Made by a program: the position numbers and the translations under genes. From positions 1,052,702-1,116,701 of the forward strand of contig NW_003314301.1 of NCBI RefSeq assembly GCF_000143415.4: a DNA stretch of 64,000 nt, given 5' to 3'. Source of the stretch: Selaginella moellendorffii. Lineage: Eukaryota > Streptophyta > Lycopodiopsida > Selaginellales > Selaginellaceae. Positions within the stretch are counted from its first letter, which is position 1; each line of letters starts with the position of its first letter. Positions 21,678 to 33,745 of the stretch are shown here, piece after piece. Below the pieces are notes generated by a model. It was not told the origin of the DNA. It searched no databases and was given only the letters and a program-made list of their open reading frames with translations.

Positions 21678-23057
21678 CTATCCGATACTTGCAATGTTGA
21701 GGAGGCTGCTAATGAGATTCAAGACATTCTCCGCGGGCACAGCAATCCCAGATCCCAAAACATTCACCGAGAGGATGTCGCCACCAGATCCATTCCCGGA
21801 GCTACCATTAGGATCTTGCTGCAAATTCGCGGTCAGGGAACTCGTCTTTTGCATGAATTCTCCCACGGTATAGTTGTATGGCTCCACGCGAGCCTCCCTT
21901 TCCGAGTATAGAACAGTGCGCATGGACGCATCCTGGCTCGCCAAAGCCGGAAGAATCCCAGCAACAAGCTGCCAAATTCCAATACCATTAGTTACAAAGC
22001 TCGCCAACTTTCTCGTAAACTTTCAGAATGATAACTTACCGAGACTGCTCTGGAGCTCTCGAGATTTGGAAGCATGTCTGTTGCCACTGATGCTGCCAAG
22101 CCCGGGCCGAGCGACTGAACACCCAACAGCAGTTTCGTGGGATCGTCATCGATGCTGAAGTCGGGCCGCAGGCTGCCATTGAAAGCCCTGTTCACTGCCG
22201 TGGAGAGCACTTCATTGGTCACGTTTAGATCTTGAGGCCTCTGGATGGCCCGGTCCTGGAGCACACTAAGCATGGAACTGAAAGAGCGTTTGATCAATAC
22301 ACTTTGCAATATGGATTGATTGATAATTAAAATGTTACCTGACTTGGGCGATTGAGATTGCACTGAACTCGCTCAACATCTGTGGAATCATCTGCTGATC
22401 TCCTGAAACTTGCTGAAACACAACTTTCTGGGAGACCGAAGCTGGCTGCACAACTGAAGACGGTCTCGCCCTTGCGTTTCCGAGGCTGGCTCTGAGAAAG
22501 ATGTCGTTGAGCACGAACTGCACAGCCAGGAGATTATTAAGATTCCGAACATCGCGATCCGTCAGCTTGTCGCCCTTGTGATCGTCCTCGTCGTCGCCGT
22601 CCTTTGGTGGATTCTTGGAAGACTTCGGTGGAAACTTTGGGGATTTGGGACGACTCTTTGGCTTGCAAGACCTGCAATCATCCTTGCAGTGCTTGCAATC
22701 GTGCTTGCAGTCATCCTTACAATCGTCCTTGCAATCATCCTTGCAGGGCTTGCAATCGTCCTGATCATCTCGATCTTTGACACCCTTCTTGCGATCATCG
22801 TCTTTCCAATCCTTGCCTTTGTCACAGGACTTGCAAGGCTTGCAAGGAGGAGGAGCTGGGATGCAGCCCAGCGGACACTTTGGCGGTGGCGGGGGGCAGG
22901 GTGGCGGCGGCGGTGGTGGACATGGTGGCGGTGGACACTTCGAATCATCATCTTTGTCACCCTTCTTGTCACCCAGAGTGTGGACGCGTTCCAGCGAGAA
23001 TGTGGAGAAGATGGAGAGGAAGAAGAACGCGATCAAAGAATGTGTGACGAGCGCCAT
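21678..23057 (-). CDS. Ferritin-like desiccation-related protein with Cys/Lys/Asp/Pro-rich N-terminus
   Basis: Three exons: 23057-22339, 22277-22040, 21968-21678, giving 415 aa. Residues 1-25 are a signal peptide. Residues 41-75 are a Cys-Pro tract with polyproline runs. Residues 76-132 are Cys/Lys/Asp-rich with repeated CKDD units (17 Cys between 41 and 131). Residues 133-165 are Lys/Pro then Asp-rich. From about 167 the protein aligns with the ferritin-like domain of desiccation-related protein PCC13-62; the clearest stretch is in exon 3, LVAGILPALASQDASMRTVL with PYNYTVGEFMQKTSSL. Expected helix-1 and helix-2 metal ligands (Glu in L.LEYLEAEFF, E..H in QEVGHLRAI) are not evident: the matching places read LLAVQFVLNDIFL and FSAISIAQVR. 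It is probably a secreted or wall protein with a structural or protective role. The N-terminal part has no known domain I can name. Plus-strand open frames across it are shadows. Confidence 0.82.
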
Positions 23058-23319
23058 AGCTAGCTGCTATCGTACCTAGTAACCGAGCAAGGGCTTGTTT
23101 ATATATGGAAACGCTTGAGAATCAACGCGACTGTGCATGAAGAACACGTCTACCTTTGACAAAGATGGAGAAATCTCCTTTCTAATTCTAATTGGTGAGC
23201 TCTTCGAATATTCTACTATTATCCAATCTTTCTTTCTAAAAGAATGCGAGGTATTTTCCAAAGAAAAAAAAAAGAAGAAAAAGTTGACCCATTGACTGTA
23301 GTAATTTTTACAAACTTAG

Positions 23320-23952
23320 TCAAACTACGTTCCAAGTGTCAGCTATGGCTCGCATTATACACCCCATCCCTGCTCGATCAGTTAATTTCTCGTGGATTCG
23401 AAGGCATTGATCACACGTTGTTCTATCGCCCGTGGCGAGACCTCTATAAACATACCTGGCAATCTCAACAAAAAAGCAAGGAAAGAAGAGAGATATCTAA
23501 TCAGCAATAGTCGAGCACGAGAGGAAATCTTTTCTTACTTCATAAGAATGTCGTAGTACTCTGGATCTAGCGTCGCAAACAACGCATCCACGTCTTTACA
23601 CGCCATGAGAGCCTGATGTACCAAAATCCAATTGGCAGACTGCGCAGCATTCCTAGAAAAAACATAAGAAACTTGGAAAAAACCATTGAATCCCAGACCT
23701 TGCATCGCTCGTCCTTGGTTCTCGTCGGCGGGTCCTCCAACGCGACCTTGAGCGCTTCACTATTCCGAGATCTATTGCAAAAGAATGAGAGAGAGGTGAG
23801 AGAAATCTTGCGATTTGATAGCGCTACACTTACAATCTAAGCAGGCGCTCCATTTGCGGCGCCTTGTGCTCGATCCTCGCGATTATAGCATCGACCGACT
23901 CCTCGGATTCCTCGTACTCGTCGTAGAGCGCTCCATCGTCCGCCTCCCCCAT
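23320..23952 (-). CDS. ARPC5: Arp2/3 complex subunit 5 (p16/ARPC5)
   Basis: Four short exons: 23952-23834, 23771-23699, 23639-23539, 23455-23320, giving 142 aa; they are easily missed because each is small. The start MGEADDGALYDEYEESEESV leads to DAIIARIEHKAPQMERLL. Then come ALEDPPTRTKDERCK, SANWILVHQALMA, LDPEYYDILMKYVYRGLATG and CLRIHEKLTDRAGMGCIMR, ending WNVV. These match plant ARPC5 (Arabidopsis CROOKED) along its full length. ARPC5 is the smallest structural subunit of the seven-protein Arp2/3 complex that nucleates branched actin. The acceptor of exon 3 was chosen at 23640 because the nearer tag would put SANW out of frame. AAACCCTAA (23975) lies just upstream. Confidence 0.93.
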
Positions 23953-24066
23953 GCCCTATCACTCTCGACGCAGGAAACCCTAATTGCGAGAAAAAATTTA
24001 AATCGGTCAACGGTCATTGGGAAAATCGTAGAGTAGGCTTACTTTGGAAAAAGTATACAAGATATC

Positions 24067-24138
24067 GCGTTAGTAGTCCAACGGTTAGGATAATTGCCTT
24101 CCAAGCAATAGACCCGGGTTCGACTCCCGGCTAACGCA
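24067..24138 (+). tRNA. tRNA-Gly (anticodon UCC)
   Basis: 72-nt cloverleaf: acceptor stem GCGTTAG pairs perfectly with CTAACGC at the 3' end, and the discriminator is A. A box TAGTCCAACGGTTAGGA and B box GGGTTCGACTCCC are both good. The anticodon stem ATTGC/GCAAT holds loop CTTCCAA, so the anticodon is TCC (Gly). There is no intron, and no encoded CCA, as expected for a eukaryotic nuclear tRNA. A T-rich run follows at once (tttctct). Confidence 0.95.
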
Positions 24139-24377
24139 ATTTCTCTTATAAATGCACAGATATGACCTTCTCTATTATTTTGAAAATATTTGAATACCTA
24201 GGTAGGAGGCAGGAAGTTTAGCGTGAGTGGCTGCTTCTTTTTTCTTTGACAAAATTTAGGCTTTCCAGTAGCCTCCTTTGTGGAACACCGCGTCATTCGT
24301 TCACTCCTTGACGGATGGTATCTTAGCTCATCTCCTCCTTGATCGATCGCACTGGGAGGTTTTTTTTTTTGTTTACA

Positions 24378-26367
24378 ATGCTGGATTTGGGAGAGTTTTT
24401 GTTGCCGGCTTTTGTGTTGGATCGCGAGGAGCGCTGCGATGGTGGCGGCTTGGAAAGGGTTCCCAGGTTTCCTTTGCTCGTTTTTGTCAATGCCAAGAGT
24501 GGTGGGCAGCTGGGAATCGCGCTCCTGGAGACCTTCTCCAAGCTTCTAGCGTCACACCAGGTACGTATCTTTTTCACTTCCAACTTTTGTTTTTTTGGTT
24601 TTCTGGCTTAGTGGTTTCTTTGGTCTACTAGGTGTTTGATCTAAGCAAGGTTGATCCTCGAGAAGTTCTATCCAGAGTCTCGAAAAATCTAGAAGCCGAG
24701 AACGATGTTGCGAAGAAATTGAGAAACTCTTTGAGGATTGTGGTGAGCGATGTCTTCTCTTGATAGCTCAGGAACTTTTTGTTCTAAAGATTTAAAAGGT
24801 TGCAGGGGGTGATGGCACGGCTGGATGGCTGCTTGGAACAGCGAGCGACGTGAGCCCTCACCATCCATTTCCAATTACCACGATTCCTCTTGGAACTGGA
24901 AACAATCTTCCATTCTCGTTTGGCTGGGTAAGTGATCTCCAAGCTTTCCACTGCTCTCTTACATTTTTCTTCTTCCAAACTTTACATTCAGGGGAAGTTC
25001 AATCCTGGCACGGATGCTCGCTCCATGAAAAAGTTTCTCAAGCAAGTGCTCGAGGCACATTCTCTGAAAGTGGACAGGTTTTGATCTAAAAATCTAAAGA
25101 GCTAAAAATCTCTAACAAGTTGTGATGATTCTGGTAATCTAAGATGGCAGCTAACAATGACAATGGAAGGAGAGCCGGATATGCTGCCTCATTCAATACA
25201 AAAGATTCCAAGAATCGAAGAAACCAATGTAAGCTCTTTTTGACGTTCTAGATGACGGCTTGACTCTCGAAGATCGTCAGGAAGCTCCACTAAAGTTTCG
25301 TGGAGGATTTTGGAATTATTTCAGCATAGGTGATTATCATAGTGTTCCAGTTTTCAAAATATTCTCATTCTTTATACTTTCTCAGGTATGGATGCACAGG
25401 TTTCATACGAGTTTCATAAGCAAAGACGTGAAAACCCCGAGAAATTCAATAGCCAACTAAGAAACCAAGTATGACAAAGTTTAGGATATCTATGGTTTTA
25501 AATAACAGATCAATTTTTTACAGTGTGCTTATGCTACTCTTGGCTGTACTCAAGGATGGTTTTGCGCTCCTTGTTTGCATCCTTCCTCAAGGTTTGTGAA
25601 TTTACTTGTTTCTCGTCTTGTGATTTATTCCAACGATTTGTTTCCAGGAGTATCAATGAAATCGCGACAGTGTATACAGCTGATTTCAATGGTCCATGGA
25701 AGAAACTGCCGATTTCCTCTAGGTATTATGTTGAAGTCCAATGTGCTTGTGTTCTATGATTTTCTTTTACAGCATAAGGTCCCTGGTTTTGCTAAACTTA
25801 CCAAGCTTTTCAGGAGGCTTGGATCCTTGGGGGACTCCCAATGACAGAAAATCTATCAAGGTATTCTAGCTATGTCATCTTCGATTTTACTGGAAGAATT
25901 TTGTAGAGAGGATTAACTTCTCCATCTGTGGAAGATGGATTGCTGGAAATAGTTGGCTTCAGAGATGGATGGCACGGCTTGTTCCTGTTGTTTCCAAAGG
26001 GCCATGGAACTCGTCTCGCTCAGGTATGAAAAACGACTTTTCTTGCGGTAAAGTTTGCGTTTTTCTTTGTCAGGCACACGAGATTAAGATCGAGCTCCAG
26101 TGCAGATCATCGTCACGATCAAATCAGTGCTGCACTTACATGAGAATGGATGGGGAACCATGGAAACAAAGGTTGGAGAAAGATAGAATTATCACAGTGG
26201 AGATTTGTCACAAGGGTCAGGGAGCAATGCTTGCAAGGCAAGGATGCATTGCAGAGAGGAAAGATGCTTACCGGCATGCCCTGACAATCACCAAGCATGG
26301 CTTGGAGCATGGATTGAAACCAAAGTCCAATGGTTGCTTTCCTTTCAAACTAACTTCTGAAAAATAA
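24378..26367 (+). CDS. Diacylglycerol kinase, plant type, with a broken exon 5-6 junction
   Basis: Exons 24378-24560, 24632-24742, 24799-24927, 24992-25077, 25144-25228, about 25252-25329, 25386-25468, 25524-25591, 25648-25722, 25773-25860, 25907-26023, 26074-26367. The catalytic DAGKc domain has [29 protein letters not shown] and [16 protein letters not shown] (the GGDGT and GTGN sites). The accessory domain has [49 protein letters not shown] and [10 protein letters not shown]. This matches Arabidopsis DGK3-7 type enzymes, which turn diacylglycerol to phosphatidic acid. At 25229-25251 the would-be intron is only about 23 bp and the reading phase changes from 0 to 1 across it, while every other intron in the gene is 46-71 bp and in phase. 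Either part of that intron plus exon edge was lost in nature or the assembly, or the gene is damaged. Confidence 0.8.
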
Positions 26368-26676
26368 TAATGTATAGGTTTTTGAATGTTCTTAGAATTG
26401 ATATAATTTTAATCATACCTCTTTGCTTATACATACATACAAATATTTAAACTATTAGGAAAACGCCAAAGGCCAAAAGCCAGCTAGTGAAATTTCTATT
26501 TCATAGGCGTCAACTTCCTTGAAATGCCAAGGCACTACATTTTCTTCTAGTCCTTGTGCCAAATGGAACACAAAAAGTCCAGGGACACAGTGGAGATGAA
26601 CTAGAAAAGTCTTTCTCGTGCTTGGGGTTTATTAAACTAACAGCTAAAGTTAAATAACAATTAATCGCTCAAAATT
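26368..26676. other. Spacer between convergent DGK and GT90 genes
   Basis: 309 bp of 3'-UTR type sequence for two convergent genes. No other feature is visible. Confidence 0.5.
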
Positions 26677-28212
26677 TTAGTATATAGTGCAAGCTTGGGT
26701 CAGAGCTACACTGCTAGTTTTGTTTACAAAAGCTTTGTTGTCAGTTTGGAATGGTGCCAATCCCTCAGGCAAAACCGGCTCGAATTTTAGCAGCTGGGCA
26801 TAATGTTGGAGAAGCAACAACATATACTGGTAGACAAACTTCATATCGAGCTCCATGTCTAGAAATGTTTGAGCACACTTCCCCATAGCTTCGGCCTGGC
26901 CGATGAAATGGTTAGGAAGCACAAAAGAAACAAGAAAATCTCGTGACAAACCTCCTCAGGAAAGGCATTCCCCCAATCTACAGCAGCTTTGATCGAGTTG
27001 CAAATGTCGGTTCGGTTGATCGGCCAGTAGTGGACGAACGGGATCAGTGATCTCGAGAAGAACTCGTGGAAATCGGGGTTGATGAACAAAACGGTGGATC
27101 CACACGACATAATATACTTGAGACTGGCAGACCAGCCTCGACCTTCCACATAGACTTTGTACCTATGAGGATCAAAGCTAGATCTGTAGCTGGCGCTATG
27201 AAAATGAGACTCTACCTGTGAGTGCACTGCTTGGACATGTCCGAGGATTTGAAACCCTGCCCTTTCTCAGCATTCCAATCCTGCGATATCATGGAGACAA
27301 AGAGCTCTTTCGAGGTCTAAGATCTTTCAAACCTGGATTGAAACTTGCTTCTTACCTGGTGATGAGTGATCAAGCGGCTGGAATTGACATCTTTGTTCGC
27401 AGCACACTTTACTAGATCCGGTCGAGCGGCCCCAGTCCAGTAATTCCCCTTCCAATACGCAAACCTCTGCCGCTTTGACCATTTCTCCTCTCGAGCTCCC
27501 GAGTAGATCTTTTGCTTCTCCTCCTCCCACGGAAGAATGTTTACCTCGGGCCTGGCCGTGATTCAAGGAAGTTATAAGAACATAACCGAAAATCTCGGGA
27601 GCCTTACCATCCCCAGAAGGACCAATCTGGAAATACGATGTCGTAGTTCTCGCCCCTGGCGGTGGTACAGTAGGAGAAGAGAGGAGGCGGCGATGGATCG
27701 TCGCTGCCCTTTGCGCGAGGGATTGCCGGGAAATCTCCACAGCCAAACATGAGATCCACGTCCGGGACCATCCCTGGGAAGCGATCGAGCAGCAGCTGGA
27801 GGCCGCGCAGCGTGAAATCGTCGCGCGTCTGGAAGCACTTGTGGTAGCGCTCCATGTAGAGCGTGCCATTGAGGATGAGCACGCGAAAATCCGCCCTCTT
27901 CTTGGCTTCTTGGAGGCTGTGGAGCGTGATTCCGTGGTCTTTCCACGGTGCCAGGTCCCTGTCAATCCAGGAGAAGTAGGCCGGGCACTGCGATGGGGAT
28001 TTTGAAATCGCGGAGCACTGCTGGAGGCGCTGGCGATCAATCGCTCGGGCAGAGGAATTCGGTGGCCGTGACCGGATCAAATTGGAGATTACCGCTGATG
28101 GAATGAATCTGGCCTTGTCGACCACTGGAGCGAAAGCGATCAAGATAGTGGCGATGGCGATCGCTCCAGCCGCCACGATCACCAGGCGCGGCGAAGAAAC
28201 CCTGACCATCAT
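26677..28212 (-). CDS. GT90 family protein O-glucosyltransferase-like (Rumi/CAP10)
   Basis: Five exons: 28212-27608, 27551-27356, 27280-27216, 27162-26952, 26895-26677, giving 431 aa. The ATG at 28212 (or the next codon) leads into a single N-terminal membrane anchor (VIVAAGAIAIATILIAFAPV), so it is a type II Golgi or ER protein. The catalytic CAP10 region has CPAYFSWIDRDLAPW, VDLMFGCGDFPAIPR, ENYDIVFPDWSFWGW, RFAYWKGNYWTGAARPDLVK, YKVYVEGRGWSASLKYIMSC and FFSRSLIPFVHYWPI. These match plant GT90 proteins related to Rumi/POGLUT. Donor and acceptor of the plant enzymes are poorly known; some are linked to cell-wall glycans. It is divergent from CDKB1 with 377 bp between starts, and that region holds a tandem repeat. 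Confidence 0.9.
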
Positions 28213-28297
28213 CGCCACCAATGACCATAGCGTGAGACTTTGAAGTTTGAACGCGCTCTAGTGTAACGCATATCCCACGGTAGAGATTTTTATCACC

Positions 28298-28480
28298 GAC
28301 GGCCCCGATTTGATCAGCTCCAACGGCTGTGATAGCGTCTGGGTTGGCGTGACACGTCATAAGCCACGGACGGCCCCGATTCAGTCCGATCCAACGGCTG
28401 TGATAGCGGCTGAGTTGGCGTGACACGTCATGGATATGACACGTGGAATTAACGTTAGAGCCACGGACGGCCCAGATTCG
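28298..28480 (+). repeat. 63-bp tandem promoter repeat with MSA-like and ACGT motifs
   Basis: Copy 1 28298-28360, copy 2 28369-28431 (63 bp each, 71 bp apart, nearly identical), and a 15-bp start of a third copy at 28466-28480. Each full copy contains CCAACGGCTGTG (28320 and 28391), which fits the M-phase-specific activator (MSA, core AACGG) bound by MYB3R factors, and GTGACACGTCAT. A third AACGG site (GCAACGGCT, 28514) and an ACACGTGG box (28439) follow. The region lies between the divergent GT90 and CDKB1 starts. Binding is inferred from the motifs. Confidence 0.75.
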
Positions 28481-28589
28481 TTGGAGTTTGAAGTGAAGAG
28501 CAGAGGAGGGACTGCAACGGCTCCAAATATTTCTTTAGGGTTTGGGCGCTGGAGCTCCAGATCGCCGCTGCCGCCGCCTCGATCCGGCC

Positions 28590-29938
<1,349 letters not shown>

Positions 29939-30108
29939 GAAGTCAGAGTGAGAGACACTACCGACCTGAAGCCTTTGCTTCTGTACATAGCTACAGGTAC
30001 ACTAGTTCTTCTAGCTGGAGTGTCGAGACTGTGTGTGGTCTGGTTCAAAAAACAATGCTCTCTTTGTTTTCTTTATAGGGTTGAATGCCATTTTAAGTAT
30101 TTTATCCC

Positions 30109-32300
30109 ATGTCAAGAGCAGGCTTCTTCTTCTGGTTGGGGTTCATAGGTGTAGTGTATGCGATTGTGTGTGGCTGGATTCTTGAGCGTCAGTCACCGAA
30201 AGCCAGGCTTCTAAGCGGCGATGAAGCTCCAGTTCTGGCTGATTTTAGTACCTGCAACGTGGAGCCGCCAGGTATGCATTTTTGTTTCTCCTCTGTGCTA
30301 AGAAATGTAGCTCATTGATTGATCAATATCATCAGACTTTTCCTGTGAACGGGAATTCTTTTTCGGCCTTGCGACTGCACCAGCTCATGTAGAAGACAAG
30401 CTGAACGACTCCTGGTTGGAGTTTGCGCAAGAGAAGAGATTCAATGTAAACGTCATGTTTTTCGTTTTTGTACTTACAGATTTTAAGTTGCAGGTGAGAG
30501 CATGGCATAACATTCCACAACCCGATGAGCGCCTCCGTTTCTGGTCGAATCCCGAGGTAGAGCTTAAGCTGGCGAAAGAAACGGGAGTGAGTGTGTTTCG
30601 ACTGGGCATAGACTGGGGTCGAATTGTGATAGCTGAGCCAGTGAATGGCATCGAGCAAGTGGTACGTAGTGTCTGTGTTTTGCTTCTTTTTTTTTTTTTT
30701 GTATCTTGTTTACATGTTGTAGGTGGATAAAGCAGCAGTAGAGCAATACAAAAAGATCCTTAAAAGTGTCTTGGATCACGGCATGCGAGTTATGCTCACT
30801 CTTTTCCATCATTCTCTTCCAAAGTGGGCTTTGCCATATGGAGGCTGGACGGACACTAGGACGATTAAGTACTTCACGGAGTTTGCAAGGTACCAATTCT
30901 TGTGCTCTTGAGATAATACTTGTTGCTTAAATAAAACCTTTCCAGGTTTGCCGATGAGAATTTTGGAGAGTATGTTGATTACTGGGTGACATTCAACGAG
31001 CCACACATATTTGCCTTGCTCACTCACTGTTCCGGAACCTGGCCACCGGGTGTTCGACTGTCGCTGTTTTCCTCTTTGTTGTGTTTCTCCCCGCTCGGTG
31101 ATTATGGGAAGGCTATACGGGCGATAAGCTCTGCGCATATTGCTGCGTATGATGTGCTCCACGAAAGGTACGTTCGAGTTTTGCTATTTGACAACGACTG
31201 AGATGCTTCTCTCGTAGAAATCCAAAGGCCGTCGTAGGAGTTGCTCATCATGTGGGAGTGATCAAGCCTTATGGTTTTCTCGACATTCCCGCCTCGCTTT
31301 TGTCCAAGTGGCTCACTCAGTTTCACTGGATTGATTTAATCCAAGACCACCTTGACTTCTGTGGGATAAATTACTATGGCCAGGTAAGTAGATTTGCGAA
31401 TCACTATTACTTACACAAGGTCCGTTGGTTTGTAGGAAATTCTGTCTGCGGCTGGGCTGATGCTAGACGAACGAGAAGAGTACAGTGAGGCTGGTAGAGG
31501 AGTCTATCCTAATGGACTGCTCGAAATACTCGAAGCGTTTCACGATCGTTACAAGACGCGCAAGCCTGAGCTCAGATATATCATTACAGAGAACGGCTTT
31601 TCGGACGCTCGTGATATTTTACGAAGGCCATACCTGATCGAACACTTGCTGGCCGTGAGCACAGCTTTGAAGAAGGTTTTTGACGGTTTTTCCAAGTTTT
31701 CTATTCACTCTTTGGTTGGTTTTTTACCAGGGCATTCCAATCGATGGTTACATCCACTGGACAATCTCAGACAACTGGGAATGGGCAGATGGTTACTGTC
31801 CAAAGTTCGGCCTTGTGTCGGTCGATCGCTTCAATGATCTGAGACGAGTTCCACGGCCATCTTACTACCTCTATCAGCAGGTTAGTCGTTTCTTTCCTCT
31901 TTAACGTTTGAAGCTGATACTCAATCCTTCCTTCCAGATCGTGCGAGGCAGGAGAGTAACGCGGCAAATGAGAGTGGAGGCGTGGGATGTGCTACAAAAG
32001 GAAGTAAGAAGAGGTAGCATGAGACCGTTTTGTAGAGGATTTGATGCACACGGCAGGATGTGGGCAGGCAAGTATATGTATGATCAAGTAAACTTCCTTG
32101 ATCTGATCAAAGGCAATTGGTTTTCAGATGGTCTTGACACTCCGGCAATGCGAGCTTATTCTGCAAAAGACTGGAGATTTGGAGAGTATCAATCGCCGGG
32201 CATTGTCATTTACGCGGGGAGGTCACTCGACGTTCTCCGCATCCTTGCCAGTGATACTATCAAAGCTCTAAAGAATCTCATCGCCAGCGACAAACATTAA
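30109..32300 (+). CDS. SFR2: SENSITIVE TO FREEZING 2-like galactolipid galactosyltransferase (GH1)
   Basis: Nine exons: 30109-30271, 30336-30445, 30494-30661, 30723-30889, 30946-31167, 31218-31383, 31436-31675, 31731-31880, 31938-32300, giving 582 aa. An N-terminal hydrophobic anchor (FFFWLGFIGVVYAIVCGWIL) is followed by a GH1 barrel. It has FFFGLATAPAHVEDKLNDSW, FRLGIDWGRI, the acid/base motif VTFNEPH, FCGINYYGQ, the nucleophile motif IITENGFSD, and HWTISDNWEWADGYCPKFGL. A long C-terminal tail beyond the barrel is also typical of SFR2 and not of ordinary beta-glucosidases. SFR2 in the chloroplast outer envelope moves galactose between monogalactolipids to make oligogalactolipids during freezing or dehydration. 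The membership is well supported; the activity is inferred. It lies 170 bp after CDKB1, same strand. Confidence 0.92.
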
Positions 32301-32610
32301 GAAAGCTTGGAAATGAGTTTGGTTGAATGATCACTGGGATTCTTGACGACCAAAAAAAAACTTGTTTTGTATTCCTTGATATATGATATGATTATTAGAA
32401 AGTAAAGCAAGCACAAGTACCTGTATCTAAATCACATGATAAAACGACACGACAACTATGTGGTCCATATCCAACAAAATTCAAGCTGTTATCCTTTTGA
32501 ATAAAAATAAATCTGATATTCGGTCTAGCCTGTATAGCTTCTACTGTATGCGTACCCACTACGGCAATCTCATTGCCAGTCTTCGCACAAACCTTCTTGA
32601 TTGTAAACAT

Positions 32611-33285
32611 TCAGCCTCCATTCAGCCACACCAAGTAGAGCTTTTCCCTCCAGCTAGCAATGTAGATACACTTACCGCTCGTGCGATACAGACTGAGATC
32701 CTTGTACGTGATCTTGTTGGTTTGCACATCAAACTGAACAAACTTGCAATGCCAGGAATCTATACAAGCCAATTTGTTTTGTACGAGAACTTGATGCGGT
32801 CGATGCAGCACGGACACCGGGACACGACACCATTCCGTCTGGCCGCGAGTGAAAGTGTGGATGTTGCCATCCAAGAACCCCACCACAACCTTGAACTGCT
32901 CGGCAGCAGTGGCCAAGAGGAACACACTCGAAACCGTGAATCCCAAGTAGGGGATCTCCTCCCACCTGGTTGCGAAGGGACTCCCAACGTAGAGTTTTTT
33001 AAGCTTTGTGGATCGAGCGAGCAAGAAGCGATTGCCTTGGGAGATGGCACACAGACAGTCGGGAGCATCGTGACTGCGAGGCTCCCAGCGCATCATCTTG
33101 CCACTGCTGTCCAGGATATAGTTTTCCCCGGGGTCGAACTTAGTGCTATCCGTATAGGAGCTCCGGAAGCTGGGCTCGTCCACCGCTGCTTTCCACGCCC
33201 GGCACACGCATCTGGAGATGAGGGCGTTCGAGAATGGAAGCCTGCACAAGATTTCTCCCACGAGCTCGGGCGTCAACCCCAACAT
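32611..33285 (-). CDS. F-box protein, cut by an in-frame TGA
   Basis: Intronless 224-aa frame. The F-box is at 2-42 (GLTPELVGEILCRLPFSNAL, then SRCVCRAWKAAVDEPSFR), followed by a C-terminal beta-rich part without a named repeat. F-box proteins dock substrates to the SCF ubiquitin ligase through SKP1; the substrate is unknown. The frame stops at TGA (32613-32611) after WLNGG. The very next codon is ATG and the same frame stays open for 71 more residues (32610-32395), with protein-like sequence such as IKKVCAKTGNEIAVV. The original protein was probably about 296 aa and ended by 32395. A decayed second copy is at 34.2-34.6 kb. Confidence 0.8.
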   Translation of the reverse strand: MLGLTPELVGEILCRLPFSNALISRCVCRAWKAAVDEPSFRSSYTDSTKFDPGENYILDSSGKMMRWEPRSHDAPDCLCAISQGNRFLLARSTKLKKLYVGSPFATRWEEIPYLGFTVSSVFLLATAAEQFKVVVGFLDGNIHTFTRGQTEWCRVPVSVLHRPHQVLVQNKLACIDSWHCKFVQFDVQTNKITYKDLSLYRTSGKCIYIASWREKLYLVWLNGG

Positions 33286-33489
33286 TCCTGGTTATTGAGT
33301 AGAATGGGATGCTGACTAGAGATGAAACATGCATTCATGGGCGGGAACTGTGGCCGCGCTTTTCTTCGTCCACGCCATACCCTTGCCAAAGAATCCTAAA
33401 CTTGTTTTATACTTTCTCTTGCCTTTTCCCCTCACTCTTCACTCCTTTTTGAAATGGCATCCTTGCTTGGTCCAAAGATTTATTCTCGC

Positions 33490-33745
33490 ATAATTTGATG
33501 GATCGCACTTGACGATGCTAGAGTTTTTGGTGGCGGCTCTTGTGTTGGATGGCGAGTCCTGAGCGCTGTTCTTTCCAAGGTCTCATAAATTCTAGCGGAG
33601 AACAACGTTTCTGAGGAATTGAGAAACTCTATGAGAATGCTGAGAGCGATTTCTTCTCTTTCCTGAGGACTTTGGGAAAGTTTTAAGAGGCTGCAGGGGG
33701 CGATGGCACGGCTGGATGGCTGTTTGGAACAGCAAGTGACGTGAC
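33490..33745 (+). pseudogene. Decayed copy of the DGK 5' end
   Basis: Matches DGK exons 1-3 in order with deletions: gatgctagagtttttggtgg versus the DGK start, then gttgtgttgg-like runs, gaattgagaaactct, and gcgatggcacggctggatgg (cf. 24810-24835, [11 protein letters not shown]). Part of exon 1 is missing and several frames are broken. It stops where DGK reads GTASDV, and SFR2-derived sequence follows directly. Confidence 0.8.

Noticed and set aside
22578..23079. Hydrophobic and Gly-rich plus-strand open frames
   Set aside because: They are the reverse complement of the Lys/Asp/Cys/Pro-rich part of the ferritin-like protein.
23244..24036. Plus-strand open frames in the ARPC5 region
   Set aside because: The minus-strand exons give complete ARPC5; the plus frames have no domain.
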